Shown piece after piece: positions 26,711-34,708 of a DNA stretch of 64,000 nt (the first letter of the stretch is position 1; every line of letters starts with the position of its first letter). The notes beneath the pieces are model-generated. The model saw only the letters and a list, made by a program, of their open reading frames with translations. It did no database searches and was not told where the DNA came from. The position numbers were made by a program, and so were the translations under genes. This DNA is from an uncultured Rhizobiaceae bacterium. Its GTDB lineage: Bacteria > Pseudomonadota > Alphaproteobacteria > Rhizobiales > Rhizobiaceae. The stretch covers positions 2,232,001-2,296,000 of the forward strand of contig CATOTF010000002.1 in assembly GCA_951813045.1 (NCBI GenBank), in the 5' to 3' direction.

Positions 26711-26928
26711 TTCTCTCGTCCTTAAATAGCGGTTTCAATGAAGACGCCTGCGCGCCTTGGCACTAATTCAAGCTGGCTGAATATTCATCTGCAGGTCAAG
26801 CAGCATAGAACAAAAACCCGTTTCATTTTGGACTCCCCTAAACCGAAAATTGTCTGTAGGCTTTCGTGGGGCTTAATTAATTTATGAACTAATCTTCATA
26901 TTTTTATCCAGTATAATGAGGCCATCAA

Positions 26929-28764
26929 TTGTTGGGACGTACATTTATTGCGACGGTGCTCGCGGTTACTATGTTGGGTGGCGCTGCCGCTGCTGAAACA
27001 CCGGTTTTTGATATTTTGTCGCGTATTAAGACACTACAACAAGATCGAACCTGTCGAAATGCTACTGAAAATGCATTGAATGGTGAATTTAATCCAGCCC
27101 AACTTTCTCTTGATACACGTCAATGTCAGACACGTTTCAGTTTTGGTGGCGCCCAAACTTTCGTCGGCCCACCAAAAACAATTTCCACCAAAGGAACAGT
27201 AATTCCAGGGGAATTAAAGTTTGCCATCAATGGATGCAATGTTGAGGCCGTTGGAAAAGATCTCATCCGCCTCGAGCAACTCATCGAACAGGAATTGCAC
27301 CACCAATGGTGGTATATTCACCAGATCCTCACCAAAACATCTAAACTGGCTGCGGATTTACAAGCGGGATTACAACCGACAGAAAATGCAGCTCTTACTG
27401 CAGCAGATCGGGAGGCGGCAATTGATTACCTTAAACGTACCGGATTAATCGGGATTGATGGCACTTCACAAAGAGCTCTCCAACTGGTTCGCGAGAAGGT
27501 TCTCGATGAATTCGGAATTTGGCTTGAATTATTAGACGAAAAAGAGGTGATTTACAGTTCTCTCATCACGGAAATCGAACTCGGATGGAAGACCGTAACA
27601 CGATTGCCAAATTGCCCGCCGGTAACGACTTCCGGCGTTGCCGAGAAAAAGCCCAAGGAAAACCCAAAACCGCCCGCAGGATCGAACCCGCCGCCGCCTA
27701 AATCTGAAACAGCAGGAAATCCTGAAAACGATGTGGTGGAAAAGGTTCCGGATAGCCCCGGTTTTACCTATAAATTCGGACTAGGCGGTCGTTATGTTCG
27801 CGCCCCGGATTTACAACTCGGCATTCAAAGCTTCAACGTAAACTTTAACCCACTTCATGACTTCAACATCGATCTCTATGGACCAGTAATATTTGGCGAA
27901 ATTAACCTGGGACCAACAGGCCCATTTGACACAAATGAAGGATGGGTGGGGTCAGTTAATGGCGAGTATGCCCGACTGTTTGGTGATGAGAACGACACAA
28001 TATCAGCCTTCTCCCCCGGTCAATTGCCAACCTATATCGATATAACGGGGACCGGTGGTTTCGGGTTCAATAACAACAGCCGCATCGACGTGGATCTTGA
28101 CCGAGACGCCTTTAGATTCGGCGCCGAGTTGGGTTACAAGGCGCAGTACTCGGATAACTTGTTCTTAAGACCCTATGGCCGTTTGCAATACCGCCACTCT
28201 AAAAACGAAGCAAACATCGGTCTTGAAACAGACTTCCTCGGCGGCACGTTTTTCAACACATTGAATGAGGAAATACGCGAGAACCAATTTGGTGGCGCAT
28301 TTGGATTAGAGGTTACTCAATTGACCGCGCCCAATATGGCGTGGACATTTGGTGGCCATCTTGGCGGCATGTTTACCAACGCAAACTATCGAGGAAGCGA
28401 TTGCGGGGACGGGTCAACCGCAACACCAGGATGTGATGGCGCCCTCTTCCTCAACCCCGGAATTGCGACCGGTAACAGCAGCTTTGATGTTTTTGGCGGC
28501 TTAAAAGCGGCACTTGGGCTGTACGTATTCTGCAGGGATAAAAAACTGGATTTAATAGCTGGAGCCATCAATGCAGCCGTTGATCACTTGAAAAAGAACT
28601 GCGTCGAGATATCTGCCAGCGCCGCGTATGATGCAATTCCAACCGCTGATGTTTCGCGCCCAACAGCAATCGGGGTTGGCCAACAAACGCGGTTGGGAAC
28701 CGGATATAGCCACAGTGCTTCTTTCCAAATCGGTGTTAGATTCCATCTGTCAGATGGATTTTGA
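26929..28764 (+). CDS. Outer-membrane beta-barrel protein with N-terminal helical domain
   Basis: A 611-residue precursor starting at TTG 26929. The signal peptide is MLGRTFIATVLAVTMLGGAA with cleavage near AAA-ET. Residues 25-230 are largely helical and contain several cysteines. A proline-rich linker follows (about 240-265, PKPPAGSNPPPPKSE). From about residue 275 to the end there are alternating amphipathic strands, YKFGLGGRYVRAPDLQLGIQ to SASFQIGVRFHLSDGF, with a terminal aromatic residue, as expected for an outer-membrane barrel recognised by BamA. No autotransporter or TonB signature is seen. Function unknown. Confidence 0.7.
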   Translation: MLGRTFIATVLAVTMLGGAAAAETPVFDILSRIKTLQQDRTCRNATENALNGEFNPAQLSLDTRQCQTRFSFGGAQTFVGPPKTISTKGTVIPGELKFAINGCNVEAVGKDLIRLEQLIEQELHHQWWYIHQILTKTSKLAADLQAGLQPTENAALTAADREAAIDYLKRTGLIGIDGTSQRALQLVREKVLDEFGIWLELLDEKEVIYSSLITEIELGWKTVTRLPNCPPVTTSGVAEKKPKENPKPPAGSNPPPPKSETAGNPENDVVEKVPDSPGFTYKFGLGGRYVRAPDLQLGIQSFNVNFNPLHDFNIDLYGPVIFGEINLGPTGPFDTNEGWVGSVNGEYARLFGDENDTISAFSPGQLPTYIDITGTGGFGFNNNSRIDVDLDRDAFRFGAELGYKAQYSDNLFLRPYGRLQYRHSKNEANIGLETDFLGGTFFNTLNEEIRENQFGGAFGLEVTQLTAPNMAWTFGGHLGGMFTNANYRGSDCGDGSTATPGCDGALFLNPGIATGNSSFDVFGGLKAALGLYVFCRDKKLDLIAGAINAAVDHLKKNCVEISASAAYDAIPTADVSRPTAIGVGQQTRLGTGYSHSASFQIGVRFHLSDGF

Positions 28765-28908
28765 TGCGAGAGTTGTGCGGTTAGCGCGAGATAAGCGCCA
28801 CAAGCATTCAAATTTTCGGTCGCATTGGTAATACCCAAGGGGTTTATTTTCATCAGGTGACCCTTTTCATTGGGTTCCTTGCATTTTCGATAAAAATTGC
28901 CGTTTATA

Positions 28909-30069
28909 CCAACGGCATTATTTTCTGACTCTGTAGGGATTCCCAAATCGAGTTTGATCTGATTCCTTGTGGCAAAGGAGATTTGCTATGGGATCATCAG
29001 TGCCACTTCGGACGGACTTTGATGCCGCCAGCCTGCGCCGGACGACCAAGGAATGCAGTGACAACCGACAGATACGCCGGCTGCTTGCGCTTGCCGCAGT
29101 CTATGACGGCATGAACCGCACGGAGGCGGCTCGGATTGGCGGGATGGATCGTCAAACGTTGCGTGACTGGGTCCATCGTTTCAATGAACTGGGTCCGGAC
29201 GGTCTGACCAATGCCAAGGGTGCAGGGCGACCGCGCCTGCTGAGTGATAAGCAGATGCAGGAACTGTCGCTGATTGTCGAAACCGGGCCGGACCGGGAAG
29301 TGGATGGCGTGGTTCGTTGGCGACGCATTGATCTGGTACGCGTTATTGAGGAACAGTTCGGTATCAAATGCTCCGAGCGGGTGATGTCGGATTATCTGGC
29401 ACAACTGGGCTTCTCCAACATCTCCGGTCGTCCACAACACCCTGAGCAGGATGGACGTGTGATCGAAGCGTTCAAAAAAACTTCCCCGACACGCTCGCAG
29501 CCCACATAGCTGATCTGCCGCAGAGAACGCCGGTGGAGATCTGGTTCCAGGACGAAGCGCGCATCGGGCAAAAGAACGGTCAGGTTCGCCTCTGGGCGAG
29601 GAAAGGAACCCGTCCCCGGCTGCCCGCCGACCAGCGCTACGACAATGCCTATCTGTTCGGTGCGATCTGCCCAAAGCGTGGCACGGGCGCGGCCTTGGTA
29701 CTGCCCAAAGCCAACACACAAGCAATGCAATTGCATCTCGATGAGATCAGCAAATACGTGACCCGCAAGGCCCATGCCGTGATCCTGATGGATCGCGCAA
29801 GTTGGCACAGCACCGGCAAACTGGTCGTACCAAAGAATATCACCATCATTCTGCTACCTTCGAAGTCACCTGAACTGAACCCGGTCGAGAACATCTGGCA
29901 ATATCTGAGGTCAAACTATCTCTCAAACCGCGTTTTCAAAGACTACACCGCCATCCTTGATGCCGCCTGCGACGCATGGAACGCGCTCATCGACACACCG
30001 AAAATCATAACGTCAATCGGAATGAGAGATTGGGCCCATGTCAGAACGGTCGAAAATTAATGCCGTTGG
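28909..30069 (+). mobile_element. IS630-type insertion sequence
   Basis: Ends are marked by ATACCAACGGCATTA (28906-28920) and its exact complement TAATGCCGTTGGTAT (30058-30072). The TA dinucleotides at 28907-28908 and 30070-30071 fit the TA target duplication of the IS630/Tc1 superfamily. Between them lie two overlapping transposase frames joined by a slippery A7. All catalytic residues are present, so the element looks intact. Confidence 0.9.
28988..30060 (+). CDS. IS630 family transposase, two frames joined by -1 frameshift
   Basis: The first frame, ATG 28988 after AAGGAG, runs to 29509 and encodes a helix-turn-helix domain (MNRTEAARIGGMDRQTLRDWVHRF) and the start of the catalytic part. 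The run of seven A at 29474-29480 (TTC AAA AAA A) lets ribosomes slip to the -1 frame, where reading continues NFPDTLAAH into 29533-30060. The second part holds the DDE triad: IWFQDEARIG, ILMDRASWH and NPVENIWQY. This two-frame arrangement with an A-rich slip site is known in several IS630 elements. Confidence 0.88.
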
Positions 30070-30196
30070 TATTACCTTACTGTTGCAATTTTGCACCAAT
30101 CTTCACTATCTCGAAATAAATATAAATTCGCTGTTGAAATTTGAATCAAGGGGGAATATCCAGCGCCTCCCGAACACAAGAAAGGAAGGGACGTCG

Positions 30197-30295
30197 ATGG
30201 ATAGAATTTCTAAGAATTCACCCGCGCGGTCTGGCACTGCCAGCGCTGTGTACGGATGCCTTTTCTTTGGTGTGCGGTTGCAAATAGCTCAATAG
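30197..30295 (+). CDS. Small ORF (32 aa) upstream of the tRNA-like pair
   Basis: ATG 30197 follows AAAGGAAGGG at ribosome-site spacing and encodes 32 residues (MDRISKNSPARSG...LQIAQ), stopping at TAG 30293-30295, inside the D-loop of the first tRNA-like sequence. I do not recognise the product. The strong ribosome site is the only support; it may be a leader peptide or chance. Confidence 0.25.
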   Translation: MDRISKNSPARSGTASAVYGCLFFGVRLQIAQ

Positions 30296-30350
30296 GTTAG
30301 AGCGTCTGATTTAGGTTCAGAAGGCCACGGGTTCGATTCCCGTTATGCAC
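30278..30350 (+). tRNA. tRNA-like sequence 1, anticodon UAG (Leu-like loop on a class I body)
   Basis: A cloverleaf can be drawn. T8-A9 (30285-30286); D stem GCTC/GAGC (30287-30290, 30300-30303) with a GG-containing loop; anticodon stem TCTGA/TCAGA with loop TTTAGGT, the anticodon TAG at 30312-30314; a 5-base variable loop; T stem ACGGG/CCCGT around TTCGATT. The acceptor stem pairs at only 5 of 7 positions (TTGCAAA with TATGCAC). No CCA is encoded. The loop equals that of bacterial tRNA-Leu(UAG), but a bacterial tRNA-Leu should have a long variable arm, which is missing. It may be a degenerate, phage-derived or specialised tRNA. Confidence 0.5.
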
Positions 30351-30423
30351 GTATGGATAGCTCATATGGTAGAGCACTAGACACTTAATCTAGCTGTAAG
30401 GGGTTCGATTCCCTTTCCAAACA
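30351..30423 (+). tRNA. tRNA-like sequence 2, anticodon CUU (Lys-like) with A33
   Basis: It directly abuts the first tRNA-like sequence, sharing no spacer. The acceptor stem GTATGGA/TCCAAAC pairs at 6 of 7 positions. The D stem is GCTC/GAGC with loop ATATGGTA, the anticodon stem CTAGA/TCTAG with loop CACTTAA, and the T arm AGGGG-TTCGATT-CCCTT. Reading position 34-36 gives CTT (30384-30386), the lysine anticodon, but position 33 is A where U is nearly universal. No CCA follows (A73 then CCC). The fold is good; function as a normal tRNA is doubtful. Confidence 0.5.
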
Positions 30424-30426
30424 CCC

Positions 30427-30455
30427 GCCTGAAAAGGCTCACCCTGTAAAGGTGA
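30427..30455 (+). ncRNA. Paired hairpins with a Tyr-like anticodon loop
   Basis: GCCT-GAAA-AGGC (30427-30438) is followed at once by TCACC-CTGTAAA-GGTGA (30439-30455). The second loop, CTGTAAA, is the same as the anticodon loop of tRNA-Tyr (anticodon GTA). No T-arm follows, so this is not a complete tRNA; it may be the remnant of a third one or part of a structured leader. Confidence 0.3.
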
Positions 30456-30903
30456 ATTTAAAATGGCTCAGGCAGCGGCCTGCCCTGTCTCAACATCAAA
30501 CCTTTGCTTAGGCAAAGTGCTGACTACGATACAGGGACACCCTTCCCTGCCGATTAACGGTAACGTTTTTCAAGCTTTCAACCCGCCCTTCCCGGTTTTC
30601 GAACGGGGGAGTTCCGGTTTCAGGCCCTGAAAAACCTCTCCCCGAAATCCGCAAGGCGCGGTGCCGCCGCTGACCTGGGTCCCAATTTCACGCTTCTCTA
30701 AAGTGAGAACGCGAAACCTGCTTTCGCGATTGGCGTGGATGCTGGATACCTCAAACCCAAACGAAACAGAAAGGAAACGCCGTGACCTGCTGCGTGTCGC
30801 GCTTAATCGCCTCGCGAATGAGTGAAACAGACCCGCACCACAAGAGAGTTCAAGCGCGTTCAACTGAAACTGAAAAACCGAAACGCGCTTTTGCCACGTC
30901 GCA
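30456..30903. other. Structured non-coding region upstream of the slipin gene
   Basis: No firm gene. It contains hairpins CTTTGC-TTAG-GCAAAG (30502-30517) and CGCGAAA-CCTGC-TTTCGCG (30710-30728), and a possible short frame from GTG 30782 (after AAAGGAAA) to TGA 30920-30922 that would overlap an internal ATG of the slipin gene by four bases. It could be a long 5' untranslated region; no riboswitch family is recognised. Confidence 0.35.
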
Positions 30904-32058
30904 ATGGCGAATAAGAAGATGACAATATTTGATAAAATTTTGGGGCGTACACGTGTCCAGATCAGCGAAGACGAACGGGCCATCCACCTTTGGAAAGGTC
31001 AAGTTCAGGGCATCTTGCGCTCAGGTGAGCACATGCTGTCCAGCCGCAAAGACAGGTTGACGCTGGAAACCCACAATCTCGCGCGGGCCGAAGTTGGCAC
31101 CGCCTATGAGAAAGCCATCTTCGAAAAACTCCCTGACGCAGCGCAGGAGCATTTCACAGTGGTTCAGACCGGGCGAACCGAAGTCGCTATTGTTGAACGG
31201 GACGGCGCACTCTATGCGGTTATTGGTCCTGATCGTCGTATCGTCCTTTGGAAAGATGCGGGGCCCTGGACAACTACCGTCATAGACGTCGCAGATTCTC
31301 CCCAGGTCGATGCCCGTCTTTTGCGTCGCATGGGAATGACCGGTAAGATCTTGCATGCAACGGTGATCGCCGTTGGTGATGGTCAGACCGCCATGTTGTT
31401 CTTCGATGGTGAATACCAGCGTCGTCTTGACGCCGGTGTCCACGGGTTTTGGAGCGCCGGTCGGGCGATTACTCACAAGCTGATTGATCTAAAACGTCAA
31501 ACAATCGACGTGACGGGTCAGGAAGTTTTAACCCACGACCGGGTGACCATTCGGGTGAACATTGCAGCGCAGTATCAGGTCACTGATCCTGTCAAAGCGG
31601 TGACGGAAGTTAAAGATTTTGCAGACGCTCTTTACCGGGCATTGCAGGTTGCCTTCCGTAAAACCCTGGGTGCCATGACGCTGGATCAGGTTTTGGAGCA
31701 GAAAGTATCCGTCGATACCGAAGCTGCAAAAACTGTAACAGACGAAATGGCAGCCATCGGCATCAAAGTGGGCGAAATCGCGTTGAAAGACGTAATCCTG
31801 CCCGGCGAGATGCGGGAAATCCTCAACCAGGTGGTCTCCGCACAAAAAGAAGCGGAAGCCAACGTCATCCGTCGTCGTGAGGAAACGAACGCAACCCGTT
31901 CTTTGCTCAACACCGCAAAGGTGATGGCGGATAACCCTGTGATGTTGCGGTTGAAAGAGCTTGAAGCTCTTGAAACCATCGCAGATCGGGTTGAGCGGAT
32001 CACCGTCCACTCCGGAACGGAAGGTCTATTGAACGACCTGGTAAAACTGCGGGATTAA
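30904..32058 (+). CDS. Slipin (SPFH/stomatin family) protein
   Basis: A 384-residue SPFH protein of the slipin class. RRLDAGVHGFWSAGRAITHKLIDLKRQTIDVTGQEVLTHDRVTIRVNIAAQYQVTDP is the SPFH core. DEMAAIGIKVGEIALKDVILPGEMREILNQVVSAQKEAEANVIRRREETNATRSLLNTAKVMADNPVMLRL is the coiled-coil tail used for oligomerisation. The N-terminal 180 residues form an extra domain seen in bacterial slipin-2 types. There is no obvious transmembrane helix. ATG 30904 or ATG 30919 (MTIFDKIL) may be the start; the latter has GAATAAGAAG before it. No NfeD partner lies nearby. Confidence 0.85.
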   Translation: MANKKMTIFDKILGRTRVQISEDERAIHLWKGQVQGILRSGEHMLSSRKDRLTLETHNLARAEVGTAYEKAIFEKLPDAAQEHFTVVQTGRTEVAIVERDGALYAVIGPDRRIVLWKDAGPWTTTVIDVADSPQVDARLLRRMGMTGKILHATVIAVGDGQTAMLFFDGEYQRRLDAGVHGFWSAGRAITHKLIDLKRQTIDVTGQEVLTHDRVTIRVNIAAQYQVTDPVKAVTEVKDFADALYRALQVAFRKTLGAMTLDQVLEQKVSVDTEAAKTVTDEMAAIGIKVGEIALKDVILPGEMREILNQVVSAQKEAEANVIRRREETNATRSLLNTAKVMADNPVMLRLKELEALETIADRVERITVHSGTEGLLNDLVKLRD

Positions 32059-32079
32059 ACCATCCGTAAAAACGTGAAG

Positions 32080-32103
32080 GGCGCAGCGGGAAACCGCTGC
32101 GCC
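32080..32103 (+). terminator. Rho-independent terminator after the slipin gene
   Basis: GGCGCAGCGG (32080-32089), GAAA loop and CCGCTGCGCC (32094-32103) form a perfect 10-base stem followed by TTATTTG. It lies 22 bases after the slipin stop codon. Confidence 0.85.
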
Positions 32104-32134
32104 TTATTTGCGTTCGAGTTTGCAAAATCCAAAG

Positions 32135-32812
32135 TCAGGCCAACATTTGCAAAAATTGTTTTTCGCCCTTGGGCGAAAACTCAACCACCCGTGACCCTTC
32201 GATGCGGCGGGCCCATTTCAACGCGTAAAAACGTTCCAGAAATGCGGAACCAAGCGAGCCGGCCAGATGTGTTCTTCTTGAACTCCAGTCGAGGCAGGAT
32301 TTGCACAGGGGTCTACGGCTTTTGTTGATTGTGTTGAGCTCAATCCCAAATTGCTCAACAAACGCGATGCCACTGTCGGACAGGTCGACATATTCCTCGT
32401 CTTCGACCAAATGGCCCTGGGCGATCAACCCGTCATAGAGTGTAACGCCCAGATCACCCGCGAGATGATTGTAGCAGACACGAGATTTCCTCAAAGCGGC
32501 GTCTTTTGGGCCGATTTGGACGCGTAATAATCCACGTTTTGCAGCCAGTCCCATCATCGATTCCAAAACGCCACTTACGTCTTCATCAGACAGGTTAAAA
32601 TACCGATGCCGCCCCTGTTTACGTTGTTTGATCAGGCCGCCATCTTCGAGCTTCTTCAGATGAGAACTCGTTGTTTGAACGGTTACACCAGCCTCAGACG
32701 CAAGCTCAGTTGCCGTCAGCGCCTTGCCGCTCATCAACGCGGTCAAAATATTGGCCCGCGCCGGGTCACCAATCAATGAGCCTAAAAGTGCAATGTCTGG
32801 GCCTTCTTTCAT
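32135..32812 (-). CDS. ArsR family transcriptional regulator
   Basis: A 225-residue regulator. LLGSLIGDPARANILTALMSGKALTATELASEAGVTVQTTSSHLKKLEDGGLIKQRKQGRHRYFNLSDEDV is a full ArsR-type winged helix (residues 9-79). The 140-residue C-terminal part contains three or so cysteines (CYNHLAGDLG, LCKSCLDWSSRRTHLAG), as in the larger ArsR/SmtB relatives in alphaproteobacteria. It is divergent from a NIPSNAP gene, and the gap carries a palindrome. The ligand is unknown; metal or reactive-species sensing through the cysteines is possible. Confidence 0.88.
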   Translation of the reverse strand: MKEGPDIALLGSLIGDPARANILTALMSGKALTATELASEAGVTVQTTSSHLKKLEDGGLIKQRKQGRHRYFNLSDEDVSGVLESMMGLAAKRGLLRVQIGPKDAALRKSRVCYNHLAGDLGVTLYDGLIAQGHLVEDEEYVDLSDSGIAFVEQFGIELNTINKSRRPLCKSCLDWSSRRTHLAGSLGSAFLERFYALKWARRIEGSRVVEFSPKGEKQFLQMLA

Positions 32813-32851
32813 AGTTCGACCATAACCGAAGCATTAGCGACTTGCAATATG

Positions 32852-32868
32852 TCATTATTCGATAATGA
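32852..32868. promoter_or_regulatory. ArsR operator candidate
   Basis: TCATTAT-TCG-ATAATGA is a perfect inverted repeat of 17 bases in the 77-base gap between the divergent ArsR and NIPSNAP genes. A second, distant pair, CATAGTTCG (32810-32818) and CGAACTATG (32870-32878), flanks it and includes the ArsR start codon. Confidence 0.6.
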
Positions 32869-32889
32869 ACGAACTATGGAACCAATGAT

Positions 32890-33219
32890 ATGATTACCTG
32901 CTTTATTCGCTACCAAATCGATCCAACAAAAAAGGCACAGTTTGGACAATACGCCCGCAACTGGGGCGAGGCTATTCCCCGTTGTGGGGCAGACCTGATT
33001 GGCTATTACGCACCCCAGGAAGGTTCCAGCACCCTTGCTTATGGTGTCTATAACATCGAGAACCTCGCAGCCTATGAACAATACCGCGAGCGCCTGTCAG
33101 CCGACCCGTTGGGCAGGGAAAATTACGAATTCGCACAACGGGAAAAATTTCTATTGCGCGAAGACCGCACGTTTTTGAAGCTGGTATCTGCACCTCATGG
33201 CCCTTTCGTGAAGCCATGA
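32890..33219 (+). CDS. NIPSNAP family protein
   Basis: A 109-residue ferredoxin-like fold protein of the NIPSNAP family. MITCFIRYQIDPTKKAQFGQYARNWGEAIPRCGADLIGYYAPQEGSSTLAYGVYNIENLAAYEQYRERLSAD covers the whole domain. Small NIPSNAP proteins occur widely in proteobacteria with no settled function; an antibiotic-biosynthesis-monooxygenase-like fold is shared. It is divergent from and probably controlled by the ArsR regulator. Confidence 0.83.
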   Translation: MITCFIRYQIDPTKKAQFGQYARNWGEAIPRCGADLIGYYAPQEGSSTLAYGVYNIENLAAYEQYRERLSADPLGRENYEFAQREKFLLREDRTFLKLVSAPHGPFVKP

Positions 33220-33255
33220 CCACAGCGTTTTAAACAGGATGGTTCTGAAACGCGC

Positions 33256-34044
33256 TCAGGTAGCCAGTTGGGTGCTGAGATAGCGATATGCATTGGTTAG
33301 AACGCCAACACCGACCATGAAGCAGAACCAATCCAATACACCACCTACAACGATAGAGGCATTGATCGAGAGGTGCACCAAAGAGAACAAGAAGGTCGGG
33401 ATATATTGGATCAGCACGAGAAAAACAGCCGTCGCCAGTAATTCAAAGCTTATCTGTCGAGTTATGTTAAATGAATCACGCAATCCCATATCGACCCCGA
33501 CGGCAATGGCTGGCAGGGCAAGACTCAACCTTAAGGATATCCAAATCCCCGCAATACCCAGCGTAAACCCAAATATGTAACCTACAGCTAAGCTTAGACT
33601 TAAACTGTTCCCCACGGAAATTACCGATGTAATCAAAGGCAATGCAATAAACGCAACTGGTATCCACGCCAATAAAATTACAAATGCAATTTTTAAGCCT
33701 GTTAGAAAATATGCAAACAGGGGAAAATTCGAACCAAACAAATGAAACTTTGAAGGCTTTTCATTGAGAAGAATATAGCGATGCCACCCAATCGCTACTG
33801 ATGTCACGCCAACAATATAAATAACCAACGAAACAAGGATGGGCAGAACGAAACCTGTAGTAGAGCTGGATTTAAATCCGGAATTTAACCTCATCTCATC
33901 ATTAACGATGGAGAATCCAAATATTCCAGCCGTCCAAAAAGATGCCGCAAGAACAAGAGCAAACCAGATCCAGCTTAGTCGAACTGCAACCTGCCAATTT
34001 TGAATCAGCAGATTCACACTATTGATGAAAAGTCCTACCCTCAT
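33256..34044 (-). CDS. Polytopic membrane protein of unknown function
   Basis: A 262-residue protein with about six transmembrane helices: near residues 20-48, 64-88, 112-140, 145-172, 197-220 and 228-250. The first cytoplasmic stretch (MRVGLFINSVNLLIQNWQVAVRLSW) resembles the start of small alphaproteobacterial membrane proteins with glycerophosphoryl-diester-phosphodiesterase-like membrane domains, but I do not recognise a named family. No catalytic motif is evident. It is divergent from an ICMT-like gene. Confidence 0.65.
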   Translation of the reverse strand: MRVGLFINSVNLLIQNWQVAVRLSWIWFALVLAASFWTAGIFGFSIVNDEMRLNSGFKSSSTTGFVLPILVSLVIYIVGVTSVAIGWHRYILLNEKPSKFHLFGSNFPLFAYFLTGLKIAFVILLAWIPVAFIALPLITSVISVGNSLSLSLAVGYIFGFTLGIAGIWISLRLSLALPAIAVGVDMGLRDSFNITRQISFELLATAVFLVLIQYIPTFLFSLVHLSINASIVVGGVLDWFCFMVGVGVLTNAYRYLSTQLAT

Positions 34045-34229
34045 TGCGGCACCCTCAATTTATTGCATGCACATCGGTACCGCATATCGAAGAATATTCA
34101 CCAATACAATTATTTACTTCGCTTCATCTTAGCTCTCAAATTTGTTGGGTGCCACCGTTGAATCTGAAATTTCCACTTGACCAAGACCTGCAACGCAGTT
34201 TCATGGTTATACTTGGTACGGAGAAAATC

Positions 34230-34706
34230 ATGACATCGCTAAAAGAGAGCCCGAACAAATATCCCCTGCCCCCAATCCTCACGATTGGCATGTTCGCATT
34301 ATGTTATGTTCTGGACCGTTACCTGCCTCTTGGTTGGGAACCCGATCAGGTTTCCAACTTCATGCGCGGTACCGGTATTGTGGTTATAGTCCTGGCGCTG
34401 ATGTTGGATGTTTGGTCGTTTTTGACGTTTCGTAAACACAGTGCCAACATCACGCCAAACCGAGCCGCAACGAAGCTTTTGACGAGTGGTCCATTCGCCC
34501 ATTCGCGCAATCCTATTTATTTAGCCAATGTCATGCTGGTGGCTGGTTTTGGCTTTGCCCTGGGCAGCAGGTGGTTCATATTCGGTGGGGTCGCGTTGTA
34601 TTTCCTGCTAAGCGAACTCGCCATAAAACGTGAAGAAAAACATATGGAGGCCAACTTCCCCGACGCTTGGCCGGATTACAAAAACGCTGTGCGCCGTTGG
34701 ATATAG
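34230..34706 (+). CDS. Isoprenylcysteine carboxyl methyltransferase family protein
   Basis: A 158-residue integral membrane methyltransferase. ATG 34230 follows GGAGA. The ICMT/PEMT-like core is GPFAHSRNPIYLANVMLVAGFGFALGSRW and LAIKREEKHMEANFPDAWPDYKNAVRRWI, containing the RNPxY SAM-binding and E-E-x-x-L/M-x-x-x-F-x-x-x-(W)-x-x-Y motifs. Four transmembrane helices fit. Bacterial members methylate unknown small or lipid substrates. An upstream frame extension to 34044 is unlikely. Confidence 0.85.
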   Translation: MTSLKESPNKYPLPPILTIGMFALCYVLDRYLPLGWEPDQVSNFMRGTGIVVIVLALMLDVWSFLTFRKHSANITPNRAATKLLTSGPFAHSRNPIYLANVMLVAGFGFALGSRWFIFGGVALYFLLSELAIKREEKHMEANFPDAWPDYKNAVRRWI

Positions 34707-34708
34707 AA

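Noticed and set aside
30570-30983. 137-residue minus-strand frame over the slipin leader
   Set aside because: It overlaps the slipin start, has a Ser/Arg-rich composition without domain features, and contains the palindromic hairpins; probably chance.
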